Source of the DNA: Thaumasiovibrio sp043421945
GTDB lineage: Bacteria; Pseudomonadota; Gammaproteobacteria; Enterobacterales; Vibrionaceae
Direction of reading: 5' to 3'
NCBI GenBank assembly: GCA_043421945.1
Contig: JBHOGO010000001.1
Span: 62,001-126,000, forward strand
Length of the DNA stretch: 64,000 bases
Part shown: positions 63,533-64,000 of the stretch, piece by piece
Layout of the letters: every line of letters begins with the position of its first letter
Numbering within the stretch: position 1 is the stretch's first letter
Notes under the pieces: model-generated
What the model was told of the DNA's origin: nothing
Seen by the model: only the letters and a program-made list of their open reading frames with translations
The model's database searches: none
Translations under genes and position numbers: made by a program

Positions 63533-64000
63533 ATGCTCGAAAGCATCAAAGAGAGCTTTACAGAAAGCATCCAAACGCAAATAGCAGCAGCGGAAGCAAT
63601 TCCAGAGTCCATCTCAAGAGCAGCGCAAGTGATTGTGCAAAGCTTATTGAATGGTAATAAAATCTTGTGTTGCGGCAATGGCGGCTCAGCTTCCAACGCA
63701 CAACAGTTTGCTGCGTGCCTACTGAATCGATTTGAGACTGAGCGACCGAGCCTGCCAGCACTCGCACTCACGGCTGACAGCACAACACTCACGGCAGTCG
63801 CCAATGACTATCACCACGACGAAATATTCTCTAAGCAAGTTCGCGCTTTTGGCCAAGCTGGGGATATCTTACTCGCCATTTCGACGAGCGGTAATAGCAA
63901 AGACATCACAAAAGCGATGGAAGCAGCGGTAACACGCGATATGACCATTGTTGCCTTAACAGGAAAAGATGGTGGTGAAATGGCTGGACTGCTTGGCGAG
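63533..64000 (+). CDS. diaA: DnaA initiator-associating protein DiaA, N-terminal part (cut by window edge)
   Basis: DiaA is a tetrameric SIS-domain protein that binds DnaA and promotes initiation at oriC. The first 156 codons are present: an N-terminal helix (MLESIKESFTES), CCGNGGSASNAQQFAA near 46-61, an SIS core with AISTSGNSKDI near 115-125, and VALTGKDGGEMAGLL. It starts two bases after yraN. The related GmhA sedoheptulose-7-phosphate isomerase is the alternative, but the lpoA-yraN context supports DiaA. Confidence 0.93.
   Translation, partial: MLESIKESFTESIQTQIAAAEAIPESISRAAQVIVQSLLNGNKILCCGNGGSASNAQQFAACLLNRFETERPSLPALALTADSTTLTAVANDYHHDEIFSKQVRAFGQAGDILLAISTSGNSKDITKAMEAAVTRDMTIVALTGKDGGEMAGLLGE

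Overview
The window is chromosomal core DNA of a gammaproteobacterium, most likely a member of the Vibrionaceae. The main evidence is a LuxR/HapR/LitR-type TetR regulator next to hpt, with a Qrr-like pairing site in its leader. Supporting evidence is the pairing of fldB with xerD-dsbC-recJ, a dcw cluster without ddlB, a dciA-type helicase-loader gene beside secA, and a pilABCD-coaE-zapD-yacG run. I cannot name the species. I saw no insertion sequence, prophage, CRISPR array, tRNA or rRNA gene.

Layout, left to right. (1) 1-3.2 kb: recJ (cut by the window edge), dsbC and xerD on the minus strand, with fldB divergent. (2) 3.3-7.1 kb: brnQ (-), then trmN6 and srmB (+). (3) 7.1-11.1 kb: yadGH-type ABC exporter (-), carbonic anhydrase can (+), hpt (-) and the quorum-sensing master regulator luxR/hapR (+). 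(4) 11.1-16.7 kb: a Fur-box-preceded fbpABC ferric-iron importer and a glnK-amtB ammonium operon with a sigma-54 promoter and NtrC-like sites, all minus. (5) 16.9-22.6 kb: yacL, acnB and a patatin/outer-membrane-barrel protein (type Vd-like), minus. (6) 22.7-29.8 kb: the pyruvate dehydrogenase operon pdhR-aceE-aceF-lpdA (minus), with a perfect PdhR operator upstream. (7) 30.0-38.1 kb: ampD (-), nadC (+), then type IV pilus pilA-pilB-pilC-pilD followed by coaE, zapD and yacG (+). (8) 38.4-42.4 kb: mutT and secA (-), dciA (+). (9) 42.6-59.7 kb: the division and cell wall (dcw) cluster on the minus strand, transcribed mraZ-rsmH-ftsL-ftsI-murE-murF-mraY-murD-ftsW-murG-murC-ftsQ-ftsA-ftsZ-lpxC. (10) 59.9-64 kb: rnpB (RNase P RNA) and rsmI (-), then lpoA-yraN-diaA (+, diaA cut by the window edge).

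The genes fall into a few joint programmes. Peptidoglycan synthesis and division are covered by the dcw cluster, lpoA, zapD and ampD. Central carbon metabolism is covered by PDH and aconitase B. Iron and nitrogen acquisition, DNA replication and recombination (xerD, recJ, dciA, diaA, yacG, mutT) and surface or secreted functions (type IV pilus, SecA, patatin-barrel protein) make up most of the rest. Several adjacent genes overlap by 1-20 nt, which suggests translational coupling.

I found no convincing novel multi-gene system. The less ordinary observations are non-coding: strong hairpins without U-tracts between aceF and lpdA, between ftsZ and lpxC, in front of the murD ribosome binding site and downstream of yacG, and a roughly 460-nt structured region upstream of pilA. 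Alternative start codons (GTG for brnQ, srmB and acnB; probably TTG for yraN) were chosen from ribosome binding sites and family lengths. All family assignments come from reading the translations, without database searches.
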